NCBI GenBank assembly: GCA_043497085.1
Contig: JBIEKI010000027.1
Source: Thalassobacillus sp043497085
GTDB lineage: Bacteria; Bacillota; Bacilli; Bacillales; Halobacillaceae
DNA: 28,533 bases
Reading direction: 5' to 3' (one strand)
Below the pieces are notes generated by a model that did not search any database, was not told where the DNA came from, and was given only the letters and a program-made list of their open reading frames with translations. Every line of letters begins with the position of its first letter. Position 1 is the first letter of the stretch. Below, one piece after another: positions 15,340-22,842 of this stretch. The translations under genes were made by a program, and so were the position numbers.

Positions 15340-16089
15340 ATGACACATTTGACAGAGCAGGAAGAAGCTTTTATGGTGAATCACTTTCGTTATCTATCAA
15401 AAGCTATGAATGAAGAACCGTTAGAAATCATTTATGGTTCCGATCTGCTCACAAAACAAGGACTACAAGAAAAGCTTGATGAAATCCACATTTTTATGGA
15501 ATCACAGTTCTTTTTAACGACGGCGTCTATTTTTTCTAAACGATACAGCTATTATATTGTTACTGGAATACTTGCCATGATGTCGGGCTTTGATAAATGC
15601 CCGGATCTTCGTCCGGAGAATCTCAGGATCGTACGTATCGATGAAGATAAAAAATGGTTTCCAAAACTTGATTTTGTATCAAAAGAAGCTACACTTCCGG
15701 ACCCTTTTGAGCGTCAAAGGTGGCTGCGTGAAAACCTTACAGAATTATTCAAGGAACATGTGAGGCCCTTATTTCTTCATATCAATCAATTGAGCAGGTT
15801 ATCCATGAACGTATTATGGGAAAACTTTGCTATATATCTGTTCTGGTTTTATGAACGATATGCTAAAGAACAATTTACAGGAGACCGGCTGGCACAGGTT
15901 TACGATGATTTTCATTTCATTGTTCATGAACTTGATGGAGCAAGTTTTGGTGAAGAAAAGAATCCATTTCATTATTTTCATTATCAACCGAAATTGCAGA
16001 GCGGAGCCCGTGAAAGGAAATGTTGCTGCTTAAGTTATAAGTTGAATGAGGAAAGCGGGTATTGTAAAGTTTGTCCCCATCGCTGTTGA
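15340..16089 (+). CDS. fhuF: FhuF-like (2Fe-2S) ferric siderophore reductase
   Basis: FhuF-type proteins are cytoplasmic iron-sulfur reductases that release iron from imported hydroxamate siderophores. The 249-residue sequence ends with the diagnostic cluster motif: CCC, then 11 residues, then C-x2-C (CKVCPHRC), the unusual CC-x(10-11)-C-x2-C arrangement. The upstream part is FhuF-like in length but diverged. The ATG at 15340 has GAGGTG eight bases before it. The longer in-frame reading from a TTG at 15277 is rejected because it would start at the transcription start itself. A Fur box and strong promoter precede it. No siderophore transporter is adjacent, so its substrate is not indicated here. 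Confidence 0.85.
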   Translation: MTHLTEQEEAFMVNHFRYLSKAMNEEPLEIIYGSDLLTKQGLQEKLDEIHIFMESQFFLTTASIFSKRYSYYIVTGILAMMSGFDKCPDLRPENLRIVRIDEDKKWFPKLDFVSKEATLPDPFERQRWLRENLTELFKEHVRPLFLHINQLSRLSMNVLWENFAIYLFWFYERYAKEQFTGDRLAQVYDDFHFIVHELDGASFGEEKNPFHYFHYQPKLQSGARERKCCCLSYKLNEESGYCKVCPHRC

Positions 16090-16103
16090 TACAGCACTGA
16101 GTT

Positions 16104-16132
16104 TTTTCACTGAAAATGAATTCTTATATAAT
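16104..16132 (+). promoter_or_regulatory. Candidate promoter of the 16182 gene
   Basis: TTTTCA (16104-16109) and a perfect TATAAT (16127-16132) are 17 bases apart in the 92-base gap after fhuF. Confidence 0.5.
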
Positions 16133-16181
16133 AATTCTCCTCTTACTAGCAAAAACTATTGCGTAAATGAGGAGGATTGGT

Positions 16182-16523
16182 ATGGAAAAAAATAAATACT
16201 ACGTCAACGTCGGGTCGCAGGAAATTTCCGTCAATCATGATGGGAATAATGATATTTTCACTATTTTCGCAACAGAAGAAGAAGTGATTGAGCTTCGTGC
16301 GTTTTTTGATGAGGTGCATAATGCTGATGAAAGAGCTTTTTGGCGCTCCCATATACCATTCCGTCATTACCATGATGATGAGCCTAATAGGGAATTCGAT
16401 AATGGACTGAGGACAGTGTTCAGCCGCATATATGAATTAGGGGATGAAAAAACGAAAGAACATATCGGCAGTATGGGTATCCTGGAAGATCGTGATTCGA
16501 CAGAAGGCCGTAGACATTTATAA
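16182..16523 (+). CDS. Conserved hypothetical cytoplasmic protein
   Basis: A 113-residue soluble, acidic protein with no signal or membrane segment. I do not recognise a characterised family, though the overall pattern (N-terminal KYYVNVG, a central AFWRSHIPFRHYHDDEPN, a C-terminal YELGDEKTKEHIGSMGIL) resembles a small protein found across Bacillaceae that annotations variously call hydrolase or acyltransferase without evidence. The ATG at 16182 follows GAGGAGG with five bases spacing; an upstream in-frame ATG at 16167 precedes that site and is not likely used. It has its own promoter and terminator and seems monocistronic. Confidence 0.7.
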   Translation: MEKNKYYVNVGSQEISVNHDGNNDIFTIFATEEEVIELRAFFDEVHNADERAFWRSHIPFRHYHDDEPNREFDNGLRTVFSRIYELGDEKTKEHIGSMGILEDRDSTEGRRHL

Positions 16524-16539
16524 TGTTTACGGTTTTTTT
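16508..16539 (+). terminator. Intrinsic terminator overlapping the 16182 gene stop
   Basis: CCGTAGACATT pairs with AATGTTTACGG (one wobble) around TAT and is followed by TTTTTTT. The stem contains the stop codon. Confidence 0.85.
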
Positions 16540-16545
16540 AATACT

Positions 16546-16703
16546 TTAAGAAAGTTTAACTTTCTTAAAAGGTTAAAGTGTAAGAAAATACGAAGACTTT
16601 TCGCCATAAGTTCTTGGCGAGAAGCCAAGTTTTTCTAATGACATTCCTAAAAAGGGTTTATGGATGATTTCTAACAGGAATAATGGAACTATAATCCATA
16701 AAC
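16546..16703 (+). promoter_or_regulatory. Structured leader with competing hairpins before the secreted protein
   Basis: Four inverted repeats fill this gap. TTTAAGAAAG / CTTTCTTAAA is a perfect 10-base repeat with a five-base loop (16546-16570). TCGCCA / TGGCGA (16601-16620) and CTTGGC / GCCAAG followed by TTTTTCT (16613-16636) share the TTGGCGA segment, so only one can form; the second is a terminator. GTTTATGGAT (16656-16665) and ATCCATAAAC (16694-16703) form a perfect 10-base stem just before the AAGGGG ribosome binding site. The arrangement resembles an attenuator. No known riboswitch class is recognised. Confidence 0.5.
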
Positions 16704-16724
16704 TTCAAGGGGTGTAATACAGCA

Positions 16725-17291
16725 ATGAGAAAAAAAACAGCAGCCGTGAAATGGGGAAAGTCCATACTTGTCACCGTCCCGTTCGTGTTATTCATGCAGA
16801 CAAGTCCGTCCTTGAATGCAGAACAGCCTAACAAAGTGCAAATGCACCAGGAATCTGCAACTACCGTTGAGGATAAGCAGACCTCAACTGAACACATGAA
16901 GGAAAAAAAGCCCCTGGACAAAGCATTGATTGAAAAACGTACAGACCAGTTTATGAATCAGCTTGTGCAGGAAGTAAATGAAAATTATAAAGTGAAGAAA
17001 TATAACAGCAAACAAGCTTTGTTGGACGATTTTAAGCCTTTTGCTAAACAGAAAGCGGCAGAAAAATATGTGGACTATTTTTATCAGGAAAAACAGTCCG
17101 GTCTTTATATTCTTCCAACTGAGACGCCGCCTTGGTTTGTAAATGGACAAGCTTATGATACTATCGATATAGATGAAAACCATAAGCAGGTCATCCAAAC
17201 AAATACAAACGACCTTTATGGGGAGTATACCATTGTCATTACGTTTGAATTTGATGGTCAATGGCTTATTAAAGATATCGAACATAAGTAA
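16725..17291 (+). CDS. Secreted hypothetical protein
   Basis: 188 residues with a clear signal peptide: a basic start (MRKKTAAVKWGKS), a hydrophobic core (ILVTVPFVLFMQT) and a likely cleavage site after SPSLNA near residue 31. A charged, low-complexity linker (about 32-70) precedes a domain of about 115 residues rich in K, Y and aromatics, including PPWFVNGQAYDTIDI and YTIVITFEFDGQWLIKDIEHK. The C-terminal segment looks like the beta-sheet ending of a small extracytoplasmic NTF2-like or DUF3993-type domain, but I cannot name it with confidence. There is no lipobox cysteine. AAGGGG precedes the ATG. ytkD follows closely and may share its transcript. Confidence 0.75.
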   Translation: MRKKTAAVKWGKSILVTVPFVLFMQTSPSLNAEQPNKVQMHQESATTVEDKQTSTEHMKEKKPLDKALIEKRTDQFMNQLVQEVNENYKVKKYNSKQALLDDFKPFAKQKAAEKYVDYFYQEKQSGLYILPTETPPWFVNGQAYDTIDIDENHKQVIQTNTNDLYGEYTIVITFEFDGQWLIKDIEHK

Positions 17292-17324
17292 TTAATGAAG
17301 CAGTCAAAGGCAGTTGAAACGGTG

Positions 17325-17798
17325 ATGAAAACATTTTACGACTACTATAACAATGAAGTGAAATTATCTTTTGATGACCATCCTTTTTCTAAACACCCGA
17401 AGCATGTTTGGGTGCTATGCAGGTACGGATCAAAGTGGTTACTTACCAAACATAAAGACCGGGGCATTGAATTCCCGGGTGGAAAAGTTGAAGAAGGAGA
17501 GACTGCAGAGGATGCAGCATATCGGGAAGTAAAAGAAGAAACTGGGGCCGATATAAAAAAAATGCATTACCTTGGCCAGTACCATGTCGCGGGCAAAGGT
17601 GGTACGATAATCAAAAATATTTATTTTGCAATTATTGAAGAAATTTATGAACAAAATCATTATTTTGAAACGGAAGGCCCAATCCTGCTTGACTCCATTC
17701 CGGCTAATGTAAACAAAGATAAGCGGTTCAGTTTTATGATGAAGGATGGCGTATTGCCTAATAGCTTGGAGCAAATAAATAAACTGAAAATGTTATAA
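17325..17798 (+). CDS. ytkD: Nudix hydrolase YtkD (8-oxo-dGTP diphosphatase type)
   Basis: YtkD hydrolyses oxidised and normal purine nucleotides such as 8-oxo-dGTP, sanitising the nucleotide pool. The Nudix box is complete: GGKVEEGETAEDAAYREVKE followed by ETGA fits Gx5Ex7REUxEExGU, with the metal-binding glutamates in place. Family residues KHVWVLCRYG, DRGIEFPGGK and KNIYFA flank it, and FSFMMKDGVLP is a YtkD-type C-terminal signature. I place the start at the ATG at 17325 (157 residues), because B. subtilis YtkD begins with an equivalent segment. An ATG at 17295 would add ten residues four bases after the previous gene. Neither has a strong ribosome binding site, so translation may be coupled to the upstream gene. 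Confidence 0.9.
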   Translation: MKTFYDYYNNEVKLSFDDHPFSKHPKHVWVLCRYGSKWLLTKHKDRGIEFPGGKVEEGETAEDAAYREVKEETGADIKKMHYLGQYHVAGKGGTIIKNIYFAIIEEIYEQNHYFETEGPILLDSIPANVNKDKRFSFMMKDGVLPNSLEQINKLKML

Positions 17799-17803
17799 TC
17801 GAA

Positions 17804-17833
17804 GGACGCATTAAACCAATGCGTTCTTTTTTT
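17804..17833 (+). terminator. Intrinsic terminator after ytkD
   Basis: GGACGCATT pairs with AATGCGTTC (one wobble) around AAACC and is followed by seven T. It starts six bases after the ytkD stop. Confidence 0.88.
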
Positions 17834-17861
17834 ACTGGAGTGACACATAACAGCGTAATGA

Positions 17862-17891
17862 TTGGGAAGTAAGCGTCTTTTATAATATAAT
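17862..17891 (+). promoter_or_regulatory. Promoter of cydDC
   Basis: TATAAT occurs at 17881-17886 and again at 17886-17891. The second has a TTGGGA (17862-17867) 18 bases upstream, matching 4/6 of the -35 consensus. The Rex-type box starts five bases after this -10. Confidence 0.5.
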
Positions 17892-17895
17892 AACT

Positions 17896-17913
17896 ATGTG
17901 AAATAATTCACGA
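17896..17913 (+). promoter_or_regulatory. Rex operator upstream of cydDC
   Basis: ATGTGAAATAATTCACGA matches the 18-base Rex pattern TTGTGAANNNNTTCACAA at 12 of 14 defined positions, and the inner TGTGAA/TTCAC core is intact. It overlaps the inferred transcription start. Rex senses NADH/NAD and represses cyd genes in Bacillus when NADH is low, so both the site and its target agree with known biology. Confidence 0.75.
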
Positions 17914-17963
17914 ATGAGCGGTTGATTTATTATTATCTACCAAATAGGAGAGACTGGGTACTT

Positions 17964-19697
17964 ATGGATAATTTAAAAAAGCTTTCGAAAACACACCGTC
18001 ATGATAGAATACTTTTATTTATCATTGCTTTTTTTACTGGTGTGATGGTAATCGGGCAAGCTTACCTTTTCGTAGCTGCTGTCGATCAAGTATTTTTACA
18101 AGGGAATTCTTTTTTTGAAGTTCTTCCCTTATTAATTGGTCTATTAGCTGTGATGATTGCCCGTGCTGGACTCACCTATTGGAGCGGGCGGACTGGAGTT
18201 CAAATGGCTGCTAAAGTAAAGCGTGATTTTCGCCAGTCCCTATTGGATAAATATTCTCGTAACCCCATACAAGCATCCTTCAAGGGACAGTCAGGACAAA
18301 AGGTGAGTGTCATGATGGATGCAGTCGATGAAATTGACAGCTATTTTAGTCAGTATGTTCCACAGGTGATGCAAACATCGGTTGTTCCATTGATGATTAT
18401 CGGAACTGCATTCTATCATCATATCTACACTGGAATCATCATGCTTATAACTGCCCCTTTCATTCCTATTTTTATGGCTATCATCGGAATGAAAACAAAA
18501 AAGAAATCGGAAGAACAAATGGAAGAAATGGCGGCATTTTCAGGTCGTTTTCTCGATATACTGCAAGGCCTGACGACACTGAAGTTATTCGGACGTGCTA
18601 AGCAACAGCATGAAGCCATCAGGGAAAGCAGTCTTAATTTTCGGGATGCTACGATGGAAGTTTTAAAAATCGCTTTTATTTCATCCCTATCTCTCGAGTT
18701 CATCTCCATGTTAAGTATCGGGATTATTGCTCTTGAAGTTGGAATTCGTCTAATTGTATTTGAAAGCATCAGCTTTTTTACGGCTTTTTTTGTACTGGTT
18801 CTGGCTCCTGAATTCTATAATTCTTTGCGGGACTTAGGCAGTGCCTTTCACACAGGCCGTGGAAGTATGGGTGCAGCTAAAAAAGTATCCGATGAACTTA
18901 CAGAAACGGAACAGGTGGTCGAGTGGGGGAACACAACCTTCAGCCACACGGATCAACCGCCTGTGATAGAGCTGAAAGGTGTAGGTTTCCGTTATAAGGA
19001 AGAAGGATTTGCCTTAGAAGGGATCAACGCTGTATTGTCTTCCAATCAACAAATAGCGCTCGTGGGCAGGAGCGGTGCAGGAAAAACGACTTTATTACAC
19101 TTGATTGCAGGGCTGATCGGGCCAACAGAAGGAAGAATAGAAGTGGATGGCCGCTCTTTATTCACCTATGAAGAAGCAGGATGGTTCGACCAGTTGAGTT
19201 ATATTTCCCAGCACCCATACTTGTTTGCCGGAACAATCGCAGATAATATCGCAATCGGAGCTAATGAAGGTGCTCACAGGGATGACATTGAACGTGCAGC
19301 TGAGAAAGCGGGGATTCAAGAACTGATAGAGTCATTAGAGTCCGGGTTGGACACACAGGTCGGTGAGGCTGGCCGCGGACTTTCCGGTGGGGAAAAACAG
19401 CGCGTCGCATTAGCGAGGGCGTTTTTGAAAAATCCATCAGTCATCCTTTTTGATGAGCCGACTACTGGACTCGACCTTCGTACCGAGCAGATTTTACAGG
19501 CGTCCATTGAAACCCTGGCGGAAAACTCTACTGTTATTACAGTCGCACACCGGCTCCATACTATTAAAAACGCTGATCAGATATTATTTTTAGATAATGG
19601 AAAGCTTATTGCCCAAGGTTCCCATAAAGAACTGTTGGTAAGTACTCCAGGATACCGGAATATGGTAGCTTCACATCAGGGAGGCATTGCAGAATGA
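17964..19697 (+). CDS. cydD: Thiol reductant ABC exporter, CydD-type subunit
   Basis: One half of the heterodimeric ABC transporter needed to assemble cytochrome bd oxidase, exporting cysteine/glutathione in Enterobacteria. It has 577 residues from the ATG at 17964: an N-terminal membrane domain of about six helices (about residues 20-310) and a C-terminal ATPase with Walker A GRSGAGKTT (near 370), signature LSGGEKQR, Walker B VILFDEP and the H-loop AHRLH. The segment FQSLLDKY is DFRQSLLDKY, typical of CydD. The start follows AGGAG at somewhat long spacing (13 bases); a TTG at 17922 gives a longer reading and is unlikely. The gene overlaps cydC by four bases. In B. subtilis this is the protein called CydC. 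No cydAB lies alongside. Confidence 0.9.
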   Translation: MDNLKKLSKTHRHDRILLFIIAFFTGVMVIGQAYLFVAAVDQVFLQGNSFFEVLPLLIGLLAVMIARAGLTYWSGRTGVQMAAKVKRDFRQSLLDKYSRNPIQASFKGQSGQKVSVMMDAVDEIDSYFSQYVPQVMQTSVVPLMIIGTAFYHHIYTGIIMLITAPFIPIFMAIIGMKTKKKSEEQMEEMAAFSGRFLDILQGLTTLKLFGRAKQQHEAIRESSLNFRDATMEVLKIAFISSLSLEFISMLSIGIIALEVGIRLIVFESISFFTAFFVLVLAPEFYNSLRDLGSAFHTGRGSMGAAKKVSDELTETEQVVEWGNTTFSHTDQPPVIELKGVGFRYKEEGFALEGINAVLSSNQQIALVGRSGAGKTTLLHLIAGLIGPTEGRIEVDGRSLFTYEEAGWFDQLSYISQHPYLFAGTIADNIAIGANEGAHRDDIERAAEKAGIQELIESLESGLDTQVGEAGRGLSGGEKQRVALARAFLKNPSVILFDEPTTGLDLRTEQILQASIETLAENSTVITVAHRLHTIKNADQILFLDNGKLIAQGSHKELLVSTPGYRNMVASHQGGIAE

Positions 19698-21409
19698 ACC
19701 ATTTGAAATTCGTAGTAAAAGAAATCGTGACTGAAAAGAAAGATATCTTCCTGTCTGTGTTGTTCGGGTTCCTGGCCGGTATTACTGCGATTGCTTTGTT
19801 TGGTTCCAGCGGTTATTTGGTATCAAAAGCGGCATTTGCACCTCCACTATATACGCTTGCCTTTTTGATTGCTGGTCTAAAACTGATGGGGTTCGCTCGT
19901 GCTCTAAGCCGTTATGGTGAGCGATATTTTTCCCACCGGGCAACCTTTACGATGCTGAGCAATATCCGTGTATCCTTTTTTGAAAAGCTTGAGCCACTGG
20001 CGCCGCGTATTTTCCAAAAGTATCGCAGCGGTGATTTGCTTGCACGGATTGTCGGTGATGTAGAAAGTTTACAGAACTTCTTTTTACGAGTGTTTTATCC
20101 CCCGATTATTCTCTTATTAGTGTTTTTAAGTACCATCTTTTTTGTTGCTTTCTACTCGTGGTGGATTGCATTCATTTTATTTGCCGGTTTGATAGTGACA
20201 GGTCTAGTCATACCAGCCTGGTTTGCGCTCAGACAGAAAAAATTGGAGAGCCGGATAAGAGAGGCCAGAGCTGAATTGTCTACCGATGTCACTGAATTTC
20301 TCTATGGCTTCCTAGATTTGAAAATCTATCAAAAGCTCCAAGAAAAAAAGCAGCGGCTCCAAAGGGCTTCCGATTGGTATATTTCGGAACAAGAGCGCGA
20401 AGGAAAAACAGAAATGTTCAATCACTCCATCAATTCTATGGTTTCTTTTACAGTCTCCTGGCTGGTACTGGTAGTTGGTGCTTATTTTGTGGCAGCACAA
20501 CAGCTTGATGGTGTCTTTCTCGCCATGCTTGTCATGATATCTTTGACGATGTTTGAAAATGCTACCCCTATGGCTGTCTTACCTGGACATTTGGAAGATA
20601 ATCGCAGGGCGGCTGCACGGCTTTATTCGGTCGTGGAAGAAGAAGCTGAGTCCAGAACCTTAACAGAAGAAAAGTTGCCAGTCGATCAAGCGCTATCGTT
20701 TGCTTTTCAAGAAGTAACATTTACGTTTCCTGGGGAGAACCGGCCCACTGTCAAAGAAGTTTCTATTCAACTTCCAGCTGGCTCAAAGACAGCCATCGTC
20801 GGACCCAGTGGTTCAGGAAAGTCTACTTTGATGCAGCTGCTCCTTGGTATCATTCGACCAGACAAGGGTGACCTTCTCTCGTGTGGTATCAATCTGAATC
20901 AGATAGAAAAGGAAGACTTATGGGCAAAATCAAATGTCGTGCTTCAGGAAAATCATTTCTTTTACGGCACAGTCCGAGAAAATTTACTGCTTGCAGGAAG
21001 GACTTTGAGAGATGAAGCGATGGAGGTGGCATTAGAGCGTGTGGAGCTTGGTCATTTCTCTTTGGATGATGCTGTATTTGAAAAAGCGGAAAACCTTTCA
21101 GGCGGAGAGAGGCAGCGGCTGGCAATAGCAAGAGCTATGTTAAAAGGTGAACGTTTGTGGTTGTTGGACGAACCTGCTTCTTCTGTGGATGCGCTAACGG
21201 AAAAGACAATTTATGATCATATCTTCCACCAGGCGAAAAAAGATACACTTGTTTTAATCAGTCATCGTTTGACAGGCTTGGAGAACATGGATAAGATCAT
21301 TGTGATGGAACAGGGGGAAATTGTTGAAACAGGTTCCTTTGATGAACTGATGGATAAGAAAGGCTACTTCTACGAAATGAAGCAAATTGAAAAAAATGTA
21401 GTGATGTAA
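19694..21409 (+). CDS. cydC: Thiol reductant ABC exporter, CydC-type subunit
   Basis: The second half of the exporter, 571 residues. The membrane domain spans about 15-300, with the CydC-like early segment GSSGYLVSKAAF and ALSRYGERYFSHRATF. The ATPase domain has Walker A GPSGSGKST (near 375), signature LSGGERQR, Walker B LWLLDEP and the H-loop SHRLTG. Its ATG overlaps the cydD stop by four bases (ATGA), so the two subunits are translationally coupled. A hairpin follows 7 bases after the stop. Under the alternative Bacillus naming it is CydD. Confidence 0.9.
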   Translation: MNHLKFVVKEIVTEKKDIFLSVLFGFLAGITAIALFGSSGYLVSKAAFAPPLYTLAFLIAGLKLMGFARALSRYGERYFSHRATFTMLSNIRVSFFEKLEPLAPRIFQKYRSGDLLARIVGDVESLQNFFLRVFYPPIILLLVFLSTIFFVAFYSWWIAFILFAGLIVTGLVIPAWFALRQKKLESRIREARAELSTDVTEFLYGFLDLKIYQKLQEKKQRLQRASDWYISEQEREGKTEMFNHSINSMVSFTVSWLVLVVGAYFVAAQQLDGVFLAMLVMISLTMFENATPMAVLPGHLEDNRRAAARLYSVVEEEAESRTLTEEKLPVDQALSFAFQEVTFTFPGENRPTVKEVSIQLPAGSKTAIVGPSGSGKSTLMQLLLGIIRPDKGDLLSCGINLNQIEKEDLWAKSNVVLQENHFFYGTVRENLLLAGRTLRDEAMEVALERVELGHFSLDDAVFEKAENLSGGERQRLAIARAMLKGERLWLLDEPASSVDALTEKTIYDHIFHQAKKDTLVLISHRLTGLENMDKIIVMEQGEIVETGSFDELMDKKGYFYEMKQIEKNVVM

Positions 21410-21415
21410 CAAACA

Positions 21416-21458
21416 AAAGTAGTCCAAGCGATATCATACGACTTGGACTACTTCTTTA
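21416..21458 (+). terminator. Hairpin terminator after cydC
   Basis: AAGTAGTCCAAG pairs with CTTGGACTACTT around 13 bases. The tail CTTCTTTAAAG is only modestly U-rich, so strength is uncertain. Confidence 0.65.
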
Positions 21459-21513
21459 AAGTAAGAAGTTTTATAATAAACAAAAATAACATCAGGAAAG
21501 GCAAGAGGATTCT

Positions 21514-22758
21514 ATGAAACGTTTCTTATACATGTTTGCAGTTCTTTTACTTGTTATGCTGACCTTTTTTCTTTTTGTTAACGTAATCCAACCTGGCGAC
21601 AATAATGATTCGAAGAATACCCAAACAGATACAGGACAATGGGTTGGCGCTTGGGCTGCCAGTATGCAGGCACCTTTTGAAGAAGGGGTTTCTCAAAATG
21701 GATTTAAAAGTCAAACTATACGTATGATCATCCATCCTCAAATTGACGGTGAAAAGGCACGTATACGTTTATCTAATACATTTGGTTCAACTCCCCTGAC
21801 TATTGAAGCGGTGCATGCAGCCATTTCAGATAAAGCAGCTGAAAATGTCCCCGGAACAGATACGAAAGTTACATTTGAAGGTGAGCAAAAGGTAACAATT
21901 CCGCCTGGGGAAAAAGTAGTTAGTGATGCTATCCCTCTTAAAGTTAAAAAGGGTAAAAATATTGCGGTTAGTCTTTATGTTGATAAAGAAAGTGGGCCTG
22001 CCACATGGCACCCACGTTCCATTCAAACCACTTATATTGCAAATGGAAATCGGGTTACCGATTCTGATGGTTCGGCGTTTAAAACAAAAGAAGAAGCTTG
22101 GTTTTGGATGGATGGGGTAGACGTATTAGCCGATTCTTCTATTCAAGGCTCAATTGTTGTCCTGGGAAGTTCTATTGCGAATGGTAATTATTCAAAAGTA
22201 AATGCCAACCATCGCTGGCCGGATTATTTAGCAGATCGTATGAGTAATGAAAATATAGACAACCAAATGTCAATTTTGAACGCAGGTATTTCAGCAAATC
22301 AACTGATCAATAGTCCGCCTGAAAAAGGTGAGAATGCGATGAGTCGACTGGAGCGGGATGTGTTCAGTCAAACAGGTGTCAGAGGAGTAATCCTGCATCA
22401 AGGTTTGAATGACATCAGACATCACCCGGAATATGACTCAAAAAAAATAATCGAAAGAATGCAGGAAATCATCCATGCTGCTCATGAGCAGGGGCTTAAA
22501 ATATACGGAGGAACTTTGACTCCTTTTAAAGGTTCAGGGATGTACACGTCAAAAGGAGAAAAGACTCGTCAGGAGGTAAATCACTGGATCAGGACCAGCG
22601 GGGAGTTTGATGGAGTGATAGATTTTGATAAAGGGTTACGAGACCCCGAAGAACCAGAACGCTATCTTCCAAAGTATGATGCAGGAGATCATCTCCACCC
22701 CAATGATGCAGGTTATCGGAAAATGGCGGAGTCTGTTGATCTATCTTTATTAAAATAA
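21514..22758 (+). CDS. Secreted SGNH-type hydrolase with variant GSSI block
   Basis: 414 residues with an N-terminal hydrophobic signal or anchor (about 3-26), a beta-rich region of about 180 residues (from WVGAWAASMQAPFEEG to WMDGVDVLA), then an SGNH domain. This layout is that of large SGNH/GDSL esterases with an N-terminal jelly-roll-like part. The block I equivalent reads VVLGSSIANG: the nucleophile Ser is kept, but the usual Asp of GDSI is Ser. Block III is HQGLNDI and block V is DHLHPNDAGY, with the catalytic Asp and His. It is probably active on extracellular esters; the substrate is unknown. The start ATG follows AGAGGA. It has no sequence relation to the GDSL protein at 11768 beyond the superfamily. 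Confidence 0.82.
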   Translation: MKRFLYMFAVLLLVMLTFFLFVNVIQPGDNNDSKNTQTDTGQWVGAWAASMQAPFEEGVSQNGFKSQTIRMIIHPQIDGEKARIRLSNTFGSTPLTIEAVHAAISDKAAENVPGTDTKVTFEGEQKVTIPPGEKVVSDAIPLKVKKGKNIAVSLYVDKESGPATWHPRSIQTTYIANGNRVTDSDGSAFKTKEEAWFWMDGVDVLADSSIQGSIVVLGSSIANGNYSKVNANHRWPDYLADRMSNENIDNQMSILNAGISANQLINSPPEKGENAMSRLERDVFSQTGVRGVILHQGLNDIRHHPEYDSKKIIERMQEIIHAAHEQGLKIYGGTLTPFKGSGMYTSKGEKTRQEVNHWIRTSGEFDGVIDFDKGLRDPEEPERYLPKYDAGDHLHPNDAGYRKMAESVDLSLLK

Positions 22759-22784
22759 ATCAGGTGTGCTTTTGCGCTCCCTAT

Positions 22785-22829
22785 AGAAAAAATGAGCATC
22801 CACATTCAATTATATGCGGGTGCTCATTT
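22785..22829 (-). terminator. Terminator of the ytlACD operon
   Basis: A stem of up to 16 pairs with wobbles, AAATGAGCAYCC against GGRTGCTCATTT, is followed on the minus strand by TTTTTTC. It lies 14 bases past the ytlD stop and also closes the convergent SGNH hydrolase transcript, with a weaker tail on that side. Confidence 0.82.
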
Positions 22830-22842
22830 GCGTTTAGCGTAG

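Noticed and set aside
16146..16373. Minus-strand frames opposite the hypothetical gene and opposite other genes across the window
   Set aside because: They are antisense shadows with no ribosome binding site and no family motifs.
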